Shown here one piece after another: positions 23,816 to 36,010 of a stretch of DNA of 64,000 nt. Both the position numbers and the translations under genes were made by a program. Location of the stretch: contig LR746276.1 in NCBI GenBank assembly GCA_902729315.2, positions 2,958,169 through 3,022,168 of the forward strand. Direction: 5' to 3'. Source of the DNA: Spirodela intermedia (Eukaryota; Streptophyta; Magnoliopsida; Alismatales; Araceae). The notes below the pieces were generated by a model. That model was not told the origin of the DNA and ran no database searches. It saw only the letters and a list, made by a program, of their open reading frames with translations. How positions within the stretch are numbered: position 1 is the first letter of the stretch; every line of letters begins with the position of its first letter.

Positions 23816-26800
23816 CTTCTTCTGTGAATGGCCTCCCTTCTGCTGTTATCGTTTCTTAAGTTCGTCGGGGTTTCTGCTTGCAGAGGTATGGGTGCTTATG
23901 CCCGTGGAAGCTTTCGAGAGGCCGGAGACATGGTGAGCTTCTGATTGTGAGGGCGGGACCGAAGAGGATATCCTTCGACAATGACTGCCGGAGCACATTA
24001 CAGGCGGGGATCGACAAGCTTGCAGACGCTGTTGCCGTTACATTGGGACCCAAAGGTATGGACAGGATTGTGGGATGTTATGAAGTTTCCTATTCGCTCT
24101 TTTATTTGAAATTTTAGCTACTAGAATAGAAACCTACGCTTTTCTTCTGGAGACTATAGAATGAAGTGGATACTGTTGCCAGTTCAAATCTTCGTAAACA
24201 TTGCTTTCGTACGATTGATGGTGTTGATGAATTAAACTTTACGTATTATATGACGCAGGTAGGAAGATACTGCACAAAAATTATTTAGTGTGAATTTTGG
24301 AAGTGACGGTTATAATTCTCTTCCAAACCTTAGTTTATGCTGTATGCCTACGTATGGGTGTCAATATATGAAAATGATCATAAAGTATGCATAATTTTAT
24401 TTTGGATGTAAGGCCTCCGTGATTGGTAACGTAGGTACAGTATGTTACTTGCGGGATGATATAGAACGCTGCTAAGTTTGTGAAGTATTACAGTGAGTTG
24501 AACTTTTTTTGTGTTATAGTTCAAATTTTCTTGTTTATATGTTGTCGTAGGTGCGACTTTATAGATTCTTCTGCATCCTTTTCTGTTTTGACTGTAAACC
24601 CATGATGTACTTTTTATTTCTGAAGATGATGCTTGATGTGTTGAAAAATAGCATTCCCCAAAAGCCCAATTCGCGTGAATTTTCTATTGTCACACTCATC
24701 TTGATTCGCTTCATCCCAGCCTATTTCAGTGGCTGAGCAGGTGATAGCATGTAATTGCATATTTTGTGAATTAGAGAATTCCAAAAATAGTACGAAAAAA
24801 CTGAACTTCAGCGTGCACTTTATCAAGAAAGGTCTAAAAGTTCAGCCTTCTTTGATGTTATCATAGGCTCCATATGGTAGAACGATATATCAATTGCATG
24901 TTTGAAGGTCCTAGACCATATCTTTGAATATTAAAATATACATCCAGGATCCACATAGGCTGTTAGAAACCAATGTGTCTGCGAAGTATTTAATTCTATT
25001 TTTACCAAGTAGACAAGACAACCATATGATTGTGTAAATAACTTTTACTTCCTAGGCCTGAAATTTTGGTGGTAGCATATCATTCAACTCAGTAGGTATA
25101 AAATTGTTTAGAAATCAAGAGCTATGTCGTACACATTTCTGATTTCAAATGAATCGTAGTTTATAACTAAGTACTATTTCGCCATTCTGCTCCTGAATCA
25201 AACCAAACTATTATCCTTAAGTGCTGGTTTCTTGAATGATATACCTTAACGGTTTTGGGCGACTATGGTTCCTTTACGTGTATCGTTTGCTCATATTATA
25301 GAAGTATCTGGAAGCATTGAGGGCTGAGGAACTGTTGGCAAATCCCAAATATACAAATTTGGAGACTTGTTTTTGAATTAGTTACTATTCATATTTGCTC
25401 AATGGAATCATCTATTAAGTTGACTCTACCACTATTCTTGAAATAGTTGAAATTTTATGTGTTTAGGGCGGAATGTTGTCCTTGATGAAGCTGAGGTTCC
25501 CAAGGTGATCAATGATGGAGTTTCAATTGCTAGGGCAATTTCCCTGTCAGATCCCATTCAGAATGCAGGAGTATTGCTCCTTCAAGAGGTTACTATTTGG
25601 TATATAATTTCGTTGGGTTGCATTTTCGTGTTATGTGTTGGAATCGTTTTTCTTTGTGTAATCCTTTGAAAAATATTAATTCAGGTAGCAAGCAGGACTA
25701 ATGACTCTGCCGGTGATGGTACTTCAACAGCAATTGTTTTAGCTCGAGAGATCATAAAGTTAGGACTATTAGCAGTGACTTCTGGAGCAAATCCTGTTGC
25801 TTTGAAAAGAGGAATTGATAGAACTGTTCGTGAGCTAGTCAAAATTCTTAAGGAAAAATGTAGACCGGTTAATGGAATGCTTGATATAAAAGGTAAATGT
25901 AGAATTATTTTGTGTGGTACAAATGTTTGTTGTGTTTTGTTATGAGGGCATCCTAGTCTTTTACCCAGTACTGGGTTCAGATGCTTGATACATAAACTAT
26001 GATAGGATCTGGATTTACTTCAGAAGGTCTGACTCTTTGACCTCTATTTTCAACTGTTTTCTTCTTCTCTGAAAGAACACTGCCATAAACGTCATGTTTT
26101 GCCCTATTTCAGCTGTTGCTTCTATTTCTGCTGGAAACGATGACTTCATTGGGAATCTGATTGCTGAAGCAGTAGATAAGATTGGTCCTGATGGAGTAAT
26201 CTTGATTGAATCATCATCATCATCTGAAACCATGATTGAAATCCAGGAAGGAATGAAGGTATTCTCCACAGAATGTTTTGTTTTAGCTTTAAAGAAATGC
26301 CCTAATGCTTAAGATTTTTTATTTTCTACAGATTGACAAGGGCTACATGTCACCCCATTTCATAACCAATCAAGACAAGTCAATTGTAGAGTTTCAAAAT
26401 GCCAAGGTCCTGGTTACTGATCAGAAAATTGTGAATGTTAAACACCTAATTCCATTGCTGGAAAAGGCTTCTCAGTTGAGCGCACAGCTGTTGATAATTG
26501 CTGAAGATATTTCTAGCGAGGTCTTGGCAACTCTGATTACAAATAAGCTACGAGGTGTTCTTAATGTTGCAGCCATAAAGTGTCCAGGTTTTGGAGAAGG
26601 AAAAAAGGCTGTCCTGCAGGACATTGCTCTTATGACAGGTTGGTCGATACATTTCTTTTGTGGTATTTTTTCTCACATTTTAAAGTTGAAATTCCTGTGC
26701 AATCTTATTTTGATTGATATTATTAAGTTTAGTGTACCAGGTGAAAAACATCTGAATCTCTCAAAGAGCGCATGCCATGATCACTGGAAACAACTAAAAT

Positions 26801-29800
26801 AAAAATTAATTAACTCAACATCATCTACGTTATGTCGATTTTGATTATTTTTAATTTAAGAATAAACGAGATACATCAAACAAAGGTCTCGTGAATGTGT
26901 AATTGATGTGTCAAAAAAATTGGGGTCTTGATATTTTATTTCACTTGTGTTCTTATTTTTGGCTGTCTTTATGCTTTCAAGTAACAGATGAGGTGTAATA
27001 ATTTATAACTAACTTTGAACTGTATACTGGCAGCTTTATTCATTAAAAAAGACATTTTTGTTACCTTCATGAAGACATTGCCTTACTATAACTTGAGACC
27101 TTCATACTGCAAGCATCATATAATATTGCTCTCATTGGTCTATACAAATAATGTGTTAATGAAAAAAGTGTTACATTACCAAGCACTAGGGTATTTAGTA
27201 CGTAAGTTTAGGTGATATATTACATTTAATGTGTAGCCTTTTGCCTATTTTAAAAATTTATTCTTTCTTTTATTTTGTTTACGCCTTTTCTTGGCTGAGA
27301 GTTTGCTTCGGGAATTTATAATTTAAAAATTATATGTCAAAGCCAAGCTTTGTTAACAACGTTTCCAAAGTGGAAAGAACGTTTTAAAATATTATGGTAA
27401 AATTCAGGCTAGCACCTTGTGGCATTGCCTGTGTGATGCTTTTATAAGCATCGGTGATAGAGGCAGATTTTCATCTTCTGATCAGTTTTCCCTTTAAGTT
27501 GTGTGCTAAAATCTAATCCGCCATCACGTTAGTTCATGGCTGATGAGGTCCCTCAGATGCTCAGCTACACCCTTCTGATCGATATTCTTCTTGTCCTTCA
27601 GTGTATGAAGGTGAGCAGTGAAAGCTGTTACTTGTGTTTTTGGGGATAGATGGTGGGTTCCAAATCAGTTATACCATAACTTTTTTAGGAAGTATGTGTC
27701 TCCTTGAGTTAGTTTATTTATTCTTTACTTTTCTTCTTCACAGTTGTCAATGCATTCAATTGACTGATTAGTTAGTCAAGATGTCACGGATATTTAAGGT
27801 CCAAGTATCAACATTCAGTCACATTATAGATCATAAATCAAACAGAAATGTTCATGTCCATTGGTTGGAGCCATAATCATCAAATCAGAAAGTCAGAATG
27901 TGATACATTAATGCACTTAAAAACTTCCCCGTTAAATCATTGTACTTATTATGAGGATCAGAAATTTCTCAGAGTGAAAGTGCAGATTCCTGATCATATT
28001 GACAATCACAATATGAATTATGTTAATTTTTTTTTTTCTTTAGTGGCCTCCTTTTTTGATACTCCTTGTCTAGAGAATGCTATTGAATGCTCTGCTGATA
28101 GGTATATGAATGCCGTTGTTATCTTCATCATCTGTGGCATTGACTATCTGTGCATTAGTTGGTTTGCAAGTTAATAACCGTTAAAAGAGTGTTTTCAATT
28201 CATCATGTCAAACATCTTTGCAGCAGGCTATGATATCTTTCAGCTTGTTTTCATTTACCTGTGTAACTTACCCATCTCTTCTGCGATTCTGTTCATAGTC
28301 TAAGCTTTTGACACGTGAGTCAAGTGTGATTTTAGCACAATCTATTGCTCCTGGTTGATCTCTGCTTCGAGACCAGAATGTGATCGCCAGACACCTGAAT
28401 TGTCAGTGTAGTCTCTCCATGAGTCTTAGGTTCCACTCTACTCATCCCTGCTTTCCACCGACTAATGATACCAACAGAGATGGAGGCAGAAAGTTAAGAG
28501 AGATGGAGGGGGAGGGAGGAAATTCCACCCAATGATTGCAGAAGGTCCTTTTCCAGGGTCACCTGAACTGTCAAAATAGATAGATCAAGAGAAGTTTTCT
28601 GAATAGATTCTGCCACAAGGGCTCATGTAAAAAAATCCAGTTTCTTTATTAGTCAAGCAACTGTTCTGTGATGAAAAGTTTACCTCAGCTTTACCCTGAA
28701 TAACATAATTTTGAACATTCAAGGATGCAAGTTATTCTGAATGAGAAGTTGATAAAAGATAAAAATAGAATTCAAAGGATACATTCTGGGAAAATAATTG
28801 TGTTACCTTGTTCTTGTTGAACCGCTTTCTAGCTAATTTTGACGTTTGATTCTTCAGAAGAATTTTCTAGTTAATGTTGTCTTATTATAATTATAACATG
28901 GCATAAACATGTGTTGTGTTCACAAATTTTAATCTTAAACAGGCTTGTAACCTACAAAAGAAGGCGTAGTAATGATAAATAATTGCCGATGGCTAATTCA
29001 AATATACAATCTTAGGAATCAGTCACTGATGTCTGACCTTTAAACTCAACATTAATCTTTCCCTCATTCTTTCCTGAGGATCATAAGTGCAGTTCATCTT
29101 CCCTTTTCCTTGAACTCAGTATTATTGTGATGATGTACAGGAGCAGATTTTCTTGCTAGTGACTTGGGGTTGACACTTGAAGGTGCTACATCCGATCAAC
29201 TTGGCTTTGCTCAGAAGATAACCATTACAAACAATTTCACTACTATAGTGGCAGACCCAGCAATGAAAGCAGAAATTCAGGCAAGAATTGCACAAATAAA
29301 AAAGGATTTGTCAGAAACCGACAGTGCTTATCATTCTAGGAAGCTTTCTGAAAGAGTCGCAAAGCTTTCAGGTGGAGTTGCAGTAATCAAGGTGCGAAGA
29401 ACAATTTTGTATATAAATTTTTTGGCTTGTGGTGAAGAGTATAGTTTATTTGTTGGCCAAGTTGTCATGTGATTTAATTATTGAACCTTTGAGATTGAAA
29501 AAACTACAGAATTTATCATATAAGAAATTTATGTCAGTAAGTCTCATATACTTATTTTCTGGGCGCTGATTTTTTTATCTTTCTGATAGTTTTTGTATGG
29601 TTTTTTTAATTTTGTATGCTCCTATCCTGGATTCTGTATATGTGTGATAACTTTCAACTCTATTCGGTTTGTTGTTCGTGAGAGATTCGCTTGTGTTTTA
29701 ATGGTTTGACCGTGATATTCAGGTAGGTGCATCAACTGAGGCAGAATATGAAGACCGAAAACTTAGAATTGAGGATGCGAAGAATGCTACTTTTGCTGCT

Positions 29801-31578
29801 ATTGATGAAGGTATAGCACCAGGTGGTGGAGCAACATATGTGCATCTTTCTGAACACATTCCCATAATAAAGGAAACAATTGAAGATCCAGAAGAGCGGA
29901 TTGGTGCTGACATAGTGGCGGAGGTATGATTTTGTTTGATGTCCAAATAAAAAAATGATCATTCTTTGTTATAGTTTGGCTGAGAATTGTATTAAACACC
30001 ACTTTGGCCACGACGCAATGCTTTCAAGTTAGGGAGACTGACATAACAACAGTCAATATACACGCAATAATCTTGAGTTAACACAAATCAGATCCGTTTT
30101 GATTGACACGTATTCAATACTATAGAATAAGTCAAACATATTAGGGAAAACTCTTAAATATGACTTCTTATCATGCGTTCTTTGCTCGGAATGTGATGAA
30201 CATGGCCATTCTTTTCAGAATGATACAATGTGATGGATGATGCCGTAGATCTTCGTGGACAATAGTGATCAACTATTAATTTTTTTCTTACATGATCAGT
30301 GTTTTCCTCAAGTTAAAAAAAAAATCAGTACTGTAAGTGAATTAGCATAGAATTTGCTGTTTTGATGATAGATAGTGTGTCTTAGGCCAGAGCAGAGTGT
30401 GGGTTTTTAGGGCAGTCCTCAAATTGTTCATTATCAACATTGAAAAAGGACAGTCTTGTTACTTTCTGCATTATGTTTATGCCGATGTTTAGATCTAATC
30501 AATGTTTGTGCGCGTATTTTCCATCCCTATCCCATCAAATTTTGGGTTGATGGGGATCTCTTGCAGCCTAGAGCAAGGACAATAGTGACCCACAATCGAC
30601 CTGCTATCCTCCAATTTGTGTTAGTATCACGAGTAGCTTTTAGTTTTTTTGGAAGCATGTGCCAGCCTGAGACGCACTGATTATGCCAAAAACGTAAGAA
30701 TGGCTGGTGGGTAGACATAAGCTCTTTAAATGAAACAAACTAAATATGGCTCATTATGGGCTCTTTAATGTGTACCGACGTGATCGTTTGTCAACATATC
30801 GCTTTTTTTTAGTTCTTTTCAAGATAAAGTTGGAAAAAATTCCTCTTATTGTTATATCTTTACTAGCAGAAGCTCCCTCCTCTCAAATTGATCTACTTAG
30901 GTTTTGTGTTAGAATAGTTATGTGGTTAGCTCTGTCATCTTTTCTCGAATCTTGTTCCCTGCATTTATGAGATTGCAGCCACCATTTCTTTTACGTAGGA
31001 ATTTTTGTTTTTGTTTTCAAATTATTGCACATAAAATAGCCCCCATTGTGTCTATGTTGCCGCATAGTTTTTGGGTGGACACCTTGATTTCTTTGCTCGA
31101 AACAGATGCAGAAGATCAAGACGATTAGTGTAAGAGTTGCCGTTTCTAGTCATTAAAATCAGAATCAAATTAGCGAGTTCTACTGCAATGACGGCAGTCA
31201 AATTTCTTGCACTAGCGCGTGCCAAGCATAGACTTGTTTTCTATTCATTTCGGTCGAGTAGTAACCTGTGGTCACTAACTGAATCTTCAGGCACTTCTGG
31301 CGCCGGCATCATTGATTGCTTCCAATGCCGGCGTCGACGGGTGGGCTGTCGTTGAGAAGCTCTTATCTAGTGAATGGCATGTTGGATATAATGCGATGAC
31401 AGGGCATTTTGAGGATCTTCTCCAAGCTGGCGTTGTGGATCCTTGCAAAGTTTCAAGGTGTGCACTTCAGAATGCGGCCTCTATTGCAGGTATAGTCCTC
31501 ATGACCCAGGCAGTCTTGGTCGAGAAAACAAGGAAGCCCAAGCCCCCTGTTCCTTTTGTTCCCGGAATAACCCCATAA
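23712..31578 (+). CDS. CPN60A2: Chloroplast chaperonin 60 subunit alpha-2
   Basis: Group I chaperonin subunit (GroEL/Rubisco-binding protein family) that folds imported and newly made stromal proteins. Exons: 23712-23762, 23884-24055, 25467-25588, 25685-25892, 26113-26258, 26332-26638, 29141-29391, 29723-29923 and 31291-31578. They join in frame to 581 residues. The first 35-40 residues form a Ser/Arg/Leu-rich transit peptide ending near VRA, before GPKRISF. Landmarks: TLGPKGRNVVL, the ATPase motif [11 protein letters not shown] (Asp about 126), the apical domain [15 protein letters not shown], and [10 protein letters not shown] near the C-terminus. The C-terminal VPGITP matches the alpha-2 subgroup better than alpha-1, as I remember these sequences. 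The start ATG at 23712 sits in a short exon whose phase fits the CAA/GTCGCC donor. Intron 6 is 2.5 kb, and no second gene was seen in it. Confidence 0.93.
23782..23809. repeat. (CT)n microsatellite in intron 1 of CPN60A2
   Basis: About fourteen CT dinucleotides in the first intron, between coding exons 1 and 2. Confidence 0.92.
26639..29140 (+). other. Large intron 6 of CPN60A2
   Basis: A 2.5-kb GT-AG intron (GTTGGT ... GTACAG). AT-rich with short open frames only. The stretch 28300-28600 is less AT-rich and has a GA-rich patch near 28470-28520, but no domain, LTR or inverted repeat was recognised. Confidence 0.6.
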
Positions 31579-31904
31579 TTGTATACAAGATTGATGGGAT
31601 GTATGGTGATAGAATAACTGATGGTTATTATGGATCCTGAGCCCATCACGCCTTCATGTAGAAACAGCTAACTGGGCCTTGAAGAACGACCATGACCACA
31701 TACGGAGAGAGAGAGAAAGAGAGAGGGAGAGAGAGAGAGAGTAGTCTTCTCCCAAAGTCTCCTATGTGTTTGTGCCTCTGATGAGCCTTCTTAGTGATTG
31801 CTATCCCAAATCAGTCACTACTAAACTTGGCCTGCATATGCTCTCACTTTCAGCATCCTCCTTGATCTAGTAATTAATACTACATCATAGTTTGATCACT
31901 TTTA
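31579..31904. other. CPN60A2 3' flank
   Basis: Probable 3' UTR and short spacer after the chaperonin stop codon. It contains an imperfect GA microsatellite at 31705-31741. The decayed gypsy element starts at about 31905. Confidence 0.55.
31705..31741. repeat. Imperfect (GA)n microsatellite
   Basis: GA tract with AAAG and GGG interruptions, about 130 bases after the CPN60A2 stop codon. Confidence 0.88.
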
Positions 31905-32275
31905 ATAACAGATTTATTTCGAGTTTGACAATGATGGAAAATTCTGAGGTACGGCAGTGGAAACGAAGGAAAACATTGGGCAAAATTAAACTACAAATCA
32001 AAAGGAATGAGATAACCAGCAAAAGGGGATACCTAACTTGGGGATACTCTAGTTCCAACAAGAGATCAGTTGCAGAGCACCTCTCTTGCTCACCCGTATG
32101 ACAAATAAACTAGCATTTTCAATAATCTTTACCTCCTTTGATCCTATGTCTTAAATCACCCCTCAAGCCCTCCGAGTAATTACATCTTTGTCCCCTTTCT
32201 TTTTTCTGCATTAATAAGTGACTTAGACTGCAGGTCGATTAGATTTTCCCAAAGGGCCCATCATTTCTCCTCTTG
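31905..32275 (-). repeat. LTR-like repeat, minus orientation
   Basis: Read on the minus strand, this region matches 35660-36010 on the plus strand with many substitutions. Shared blocks include AACTAGAGTATCCC, AAGACATAGGAT and TATTGAAAATG, plus a shared TTTTCCTTC block. It lies downstream of the minus-strand integrase remnant, which is where the 3' LTR of that element should be. Borders are approximate. Confidence 0.65.
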
Positions 32276-34400
32276 ATTAGAGACATTTGGTCCACACGGT
32301 GAAAGTTGGGGGATTTACACTTAATTTGTGCCGTAGTTGTGATGTATGGAAGACAAGATGAATGGATATTAATTTTGGGAGTTGCAACTATTGAAATGGG
32401 ACCCACTTTGTTAATCATGAGGTAGGGGTCATCATATAAGTGGTAGATTTCTTAATGTTAGTTAGTAAGTGACTATATGCAATAATGCCAGCTATTTGAT
32501 GAATATTTGATCTCTGATATCAAATTGGATGTCACATCATTTGTTATTGAATGTAGATTTTATCTTGACATGTAATTGACTAATGTGCTCTTTTAAATCT
32601 CATGAAGAAGCCCTTCTAGTCTTTAAGGAGTTGTAGTGTACGAGGGGTAGAGGGTTGTGACTGTAAATGGCCTTGAACAGTGTGAAGTGTGTCGAGGCAT
32701 GATACATTTTGTTGTACCAATATTTTGCCTGCACTAGGTAATGTTTCTAAGTACATAGCCTATCATATGAAAAACATTTTAAAGAAGTCTTGAGATAGTG
32801 ATTTACTATTTTTGTCTAATTGTCAATTCTAGGGTGATATGAATTTCATCTTTTTAAATCTCTCATGTAGTTAGAATAACTCCCTTAAGAATTGGCTGGT
32901 GAAGATAATATCCTAATTATTGACAATTAATTTTAGGAATCCATATAAATGAATAATTTACTACATGAAGATCTTGGGCAATTCCTTATCATAGAATGTA
33001 TGTTTTAGAAAAAAAATAAAATTACCAACCTTGCCCACCATTGTTATTATCGTATTTTACTCCTTTGACTCTAGAAAATTTTCAATAAAATCTATGGTCA
33101 ACTCCTCCTAAATTTGATATGGAGTAGGGAGAGGTTGCAAAATGCTAGCATATGAAAGAGATTATTCATACTTGTTGCATTGACATTCCTCACAAAAATT
33201 GTATATAGCCCTTGATATCTTTTTTCATCTTGTCCTATAAGTAATCTTGAGTGATCCTTTTTATATATATTCTAAGGAACCATGAATGCCCTCATTCTCA
33301 GATTTCTTATTCCAGCATCATCTTGATTCATGGTAGTTTGGGATAACTTTGTTGATTATCTACTAATATTTGTGTAGCTAGTGTAATGTGCATTGTTAGT
33401 GAGAGTGTGTGAGCCTTAGTTACTTGTAAGATTCAAGACAATATTAGCTTCAACCTTGCAAAAGATCTAGAAGTCATATATCATGATCTTAGTTAGTCAC
33501 TTCTGATAATTTAGTTTTACGTATTATTAATCTAGACAAAAATTAAGATAAAGTAATTATTATAGACAATAAATTAATGGCTTAAGAGATAGTGCTATCG
33601 TCTTCATACAATTAGGGTCACCACCATCATATTCCTTTTATATATCAATTTTAATTGATTTTTAGGAGATACAATCTACTAAAGTAAATAATTGACTTGT
33701 GATCTTGCATTAACCATTCCAAGGCCAATTATTGAGGGCATCGATCTCTAATTTGAACAATTATGAGAAATTAGGGAGAGGTAGTACTAGGATAGAGTTT
33801 GTGAATATAAGGGTTAGCCAATTTAACATTACCTCCACCTTCCTTCTATTGGCCTTAACATTTTTATTTTATTTAGTGAAAAAATATATTTTTAATTGTT
33901 CAAATAGAGTTGCTATTGAGATAAGGTGTTCATCATCATTTTCAAGTGACTCTCATGTTCCTTTCATCCTTGCTATTCACTAAAATGTCATAAAAAATAC
34001 AAATAAAGGTTTTCATTAGTAATCATAGAAAATTCAGATCATCAATTATGTGAAAAGTGACTGAGGTATTTTTTAAATCAAATGATATTATCGTAATGTC
34101 GTAGTAACCTTCATGAGTATGAAAAGTTGTTATAAGAATGCGATTGACCCTCATGTGGATCTAGTGATATCGTAACTTGCAATTTCAAAATGGCAATCTC
34201 TCCTTGTAACTTAATAACTCATCAATGATAGGGATGAAAAATTAATATGAGATCATGACCAGATCAAAGGCATGATAATCGACAAATTATCATCATTCTC
34301 TAGCCTTCTTTTACCCCAACATGATTGAGCTTGAGTATGAGTTACAAATCATCATATAATCTACACATCTTCAATAATACACACTAATTTTAGTAGGTTC
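31905..34400 (-). mobile_element. Decayed Ty3/gypsy retrotransposon, 3' half (RT-integrase-LTR)
   Basis: Minus-strand remains of a gypsy polyprotein with many stops and frameshifts. At about 34340-33950 fragments match the core of reverse transcriptase: an IIDELL-like segment, THEGYYD (from THEGHYEF), a FDLKNTSVTFH segment (from FGLTNAPATFQ), and a YDILVNSK segment corresponding to the FFDDILIYS active-site strand. At about 33260-33020 there is the integrase zinc finger remnant CEECQCNK, followed by LQPLPTP and TIDFIE, as in gypsy integrases. An LTR-like copy lies at 31905-32275. Gag and protease are absent on this strand; they occur on the plus strand at 35660-37930. Confidence 0.75.
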
Positions 34401-35659
34401 CAATGTATAAAGCATACAAGTTCATTCCTACAAAGACAAGCTTTCTTACGGCAAATGTAATTACCACCATCTCATGTCTTCGTCAAATACACTCCCATCA
34501 CTACCCACTTACCATAAGGCCTAGCTGAGAAAAATAATCATAATACATGACTTAATCATTTGCCATATTGAATATTTTTATTTATCAATGATAAATGTGG
34601 CACAAAGAATTTAATGATAAGCATCGAGTCTTCATTTATTTGTTGATCTTTGAGTCCATAATTCTTCTCCAATAAATAAGCATTTGTCCTATATTAATTT
34701 CCATAATTTCTTAGACTTACAATATTCAAATTACTCATTCAAAAATTTACAATTTTCTAGGATATATAATAATGATGTTTGGACTTTTCAAACTTCAAAT
34801 CTCCTTATTTTCGTGTGTTTAAAATTCAAGTTCAAATTAGATTTTCTTAACTTAAATCAAAGTTCGAAATAGAGAATAGATGGGTATCTACATCAAATCT
34901 ACATCATTAAAATTTCCTTTTTTTTGTCTATGGAAGTATGTGACACGTTATTATTGATATAATATATTTAAACTAAAATACTTGCTTCATTCTTTGTTCT
35001 TTTATTGATTTAATCTATGTGATAATTCAAAGAACCTACTTAATATCAAGTGAAAAAGATACAAAATAGGTAAATGCTCTACTTCTATGGTGAACAAATC
35101 ATATATAATTTGAAGTAAATTTTTGCACTATTCCACATGTCATTTGATACCATATGACTTAGATTTTTTTTCAATTGATAACCTTTATCATAAAAAATAA
35201 CTTAATTTAATGGATTACAATGTTTTATTTTATCATTAGTAAAGACATCATAATTATTCAATAAATAAAAATAATATCATAAATTTATTAGATATTTTAA
35301 AATATTTCATTAGACATTAAGATTATATAATAAGTTATTAATAAATTCCATTTTTAATTATCAAAATTAAAGGTATCAACATAAAGCACTATTAAATAGA
35401 TAGAATTGGATTCAAAGGTAAAAAATGATAAAATAATATAAATTTGACCTCCCTTAGTGATATCAAGTAGCCACTGAGGCCAACATATCTATGTTGCAAA
35501 AAAGTCGTATTAAAGTACTTAGAAACATAGAGAGATGAATTAGTAGAGTAAGTAAATAAAAGTATCAATTATAAACTTGATGTCATGATTTATTATAGGG
35601 TAGAATCTATACGAGCTCTTCAAGTTCATGAAAGTAGGACTGAGGAAGCATAATATGTA
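34401..35659. other. AT-rich spacer between the two gypsy halves
   Basis: Very AT-rich DNA with no open frame of note. It separates the minus-strand reverse transcriptase remnant from the plus-strand LTR. If the two gypsy halves are one inverted element, this would be original flanking DNA brought inside by the inversion. Confidence 0.4.
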
Positions 35660-36010
35660 ATAGGGATCTAATTTGTCTTATGGGCCCCAAGCAAGTCTAT
35701 AGCCCTATGGCTCAATTCGCTTATCATCATAGAAAGAATAAAGGGGATGAAGATATAATTACTTACATAACTAGAGGGGCAATCTAAGACATAGGATTGA
35801 GGAGTTACAATTATTGAAAATGATAATTTTTTGATTGCTAGAAGAGTAAGAGAAGTCATCTACAATTGATCTCTCACTAGAACTAGAGTATCCCAAGTCA
35901 AGGATCCTTTTGTTGGTTTTCTTATTTCTTTTAGCTTGTAATTTTAATTTTATCTAATATTTTCCTTCATTTACATTGTCCCTTCCTAGGGTTTCTCATT
36001 ATCTTGTATT
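35660..36010 (+). repeat. LTR-like repeat, plus orientation
   Basis: Partner of 31905-32275, in inverted orientation. It lies directly upstream of the plus-strand gag remnant, where a 5' LTR should be. I saw no clear TG...CA ends and no tRNA primer-binding site after it, so the borders are approximate. Confidence 0.65.
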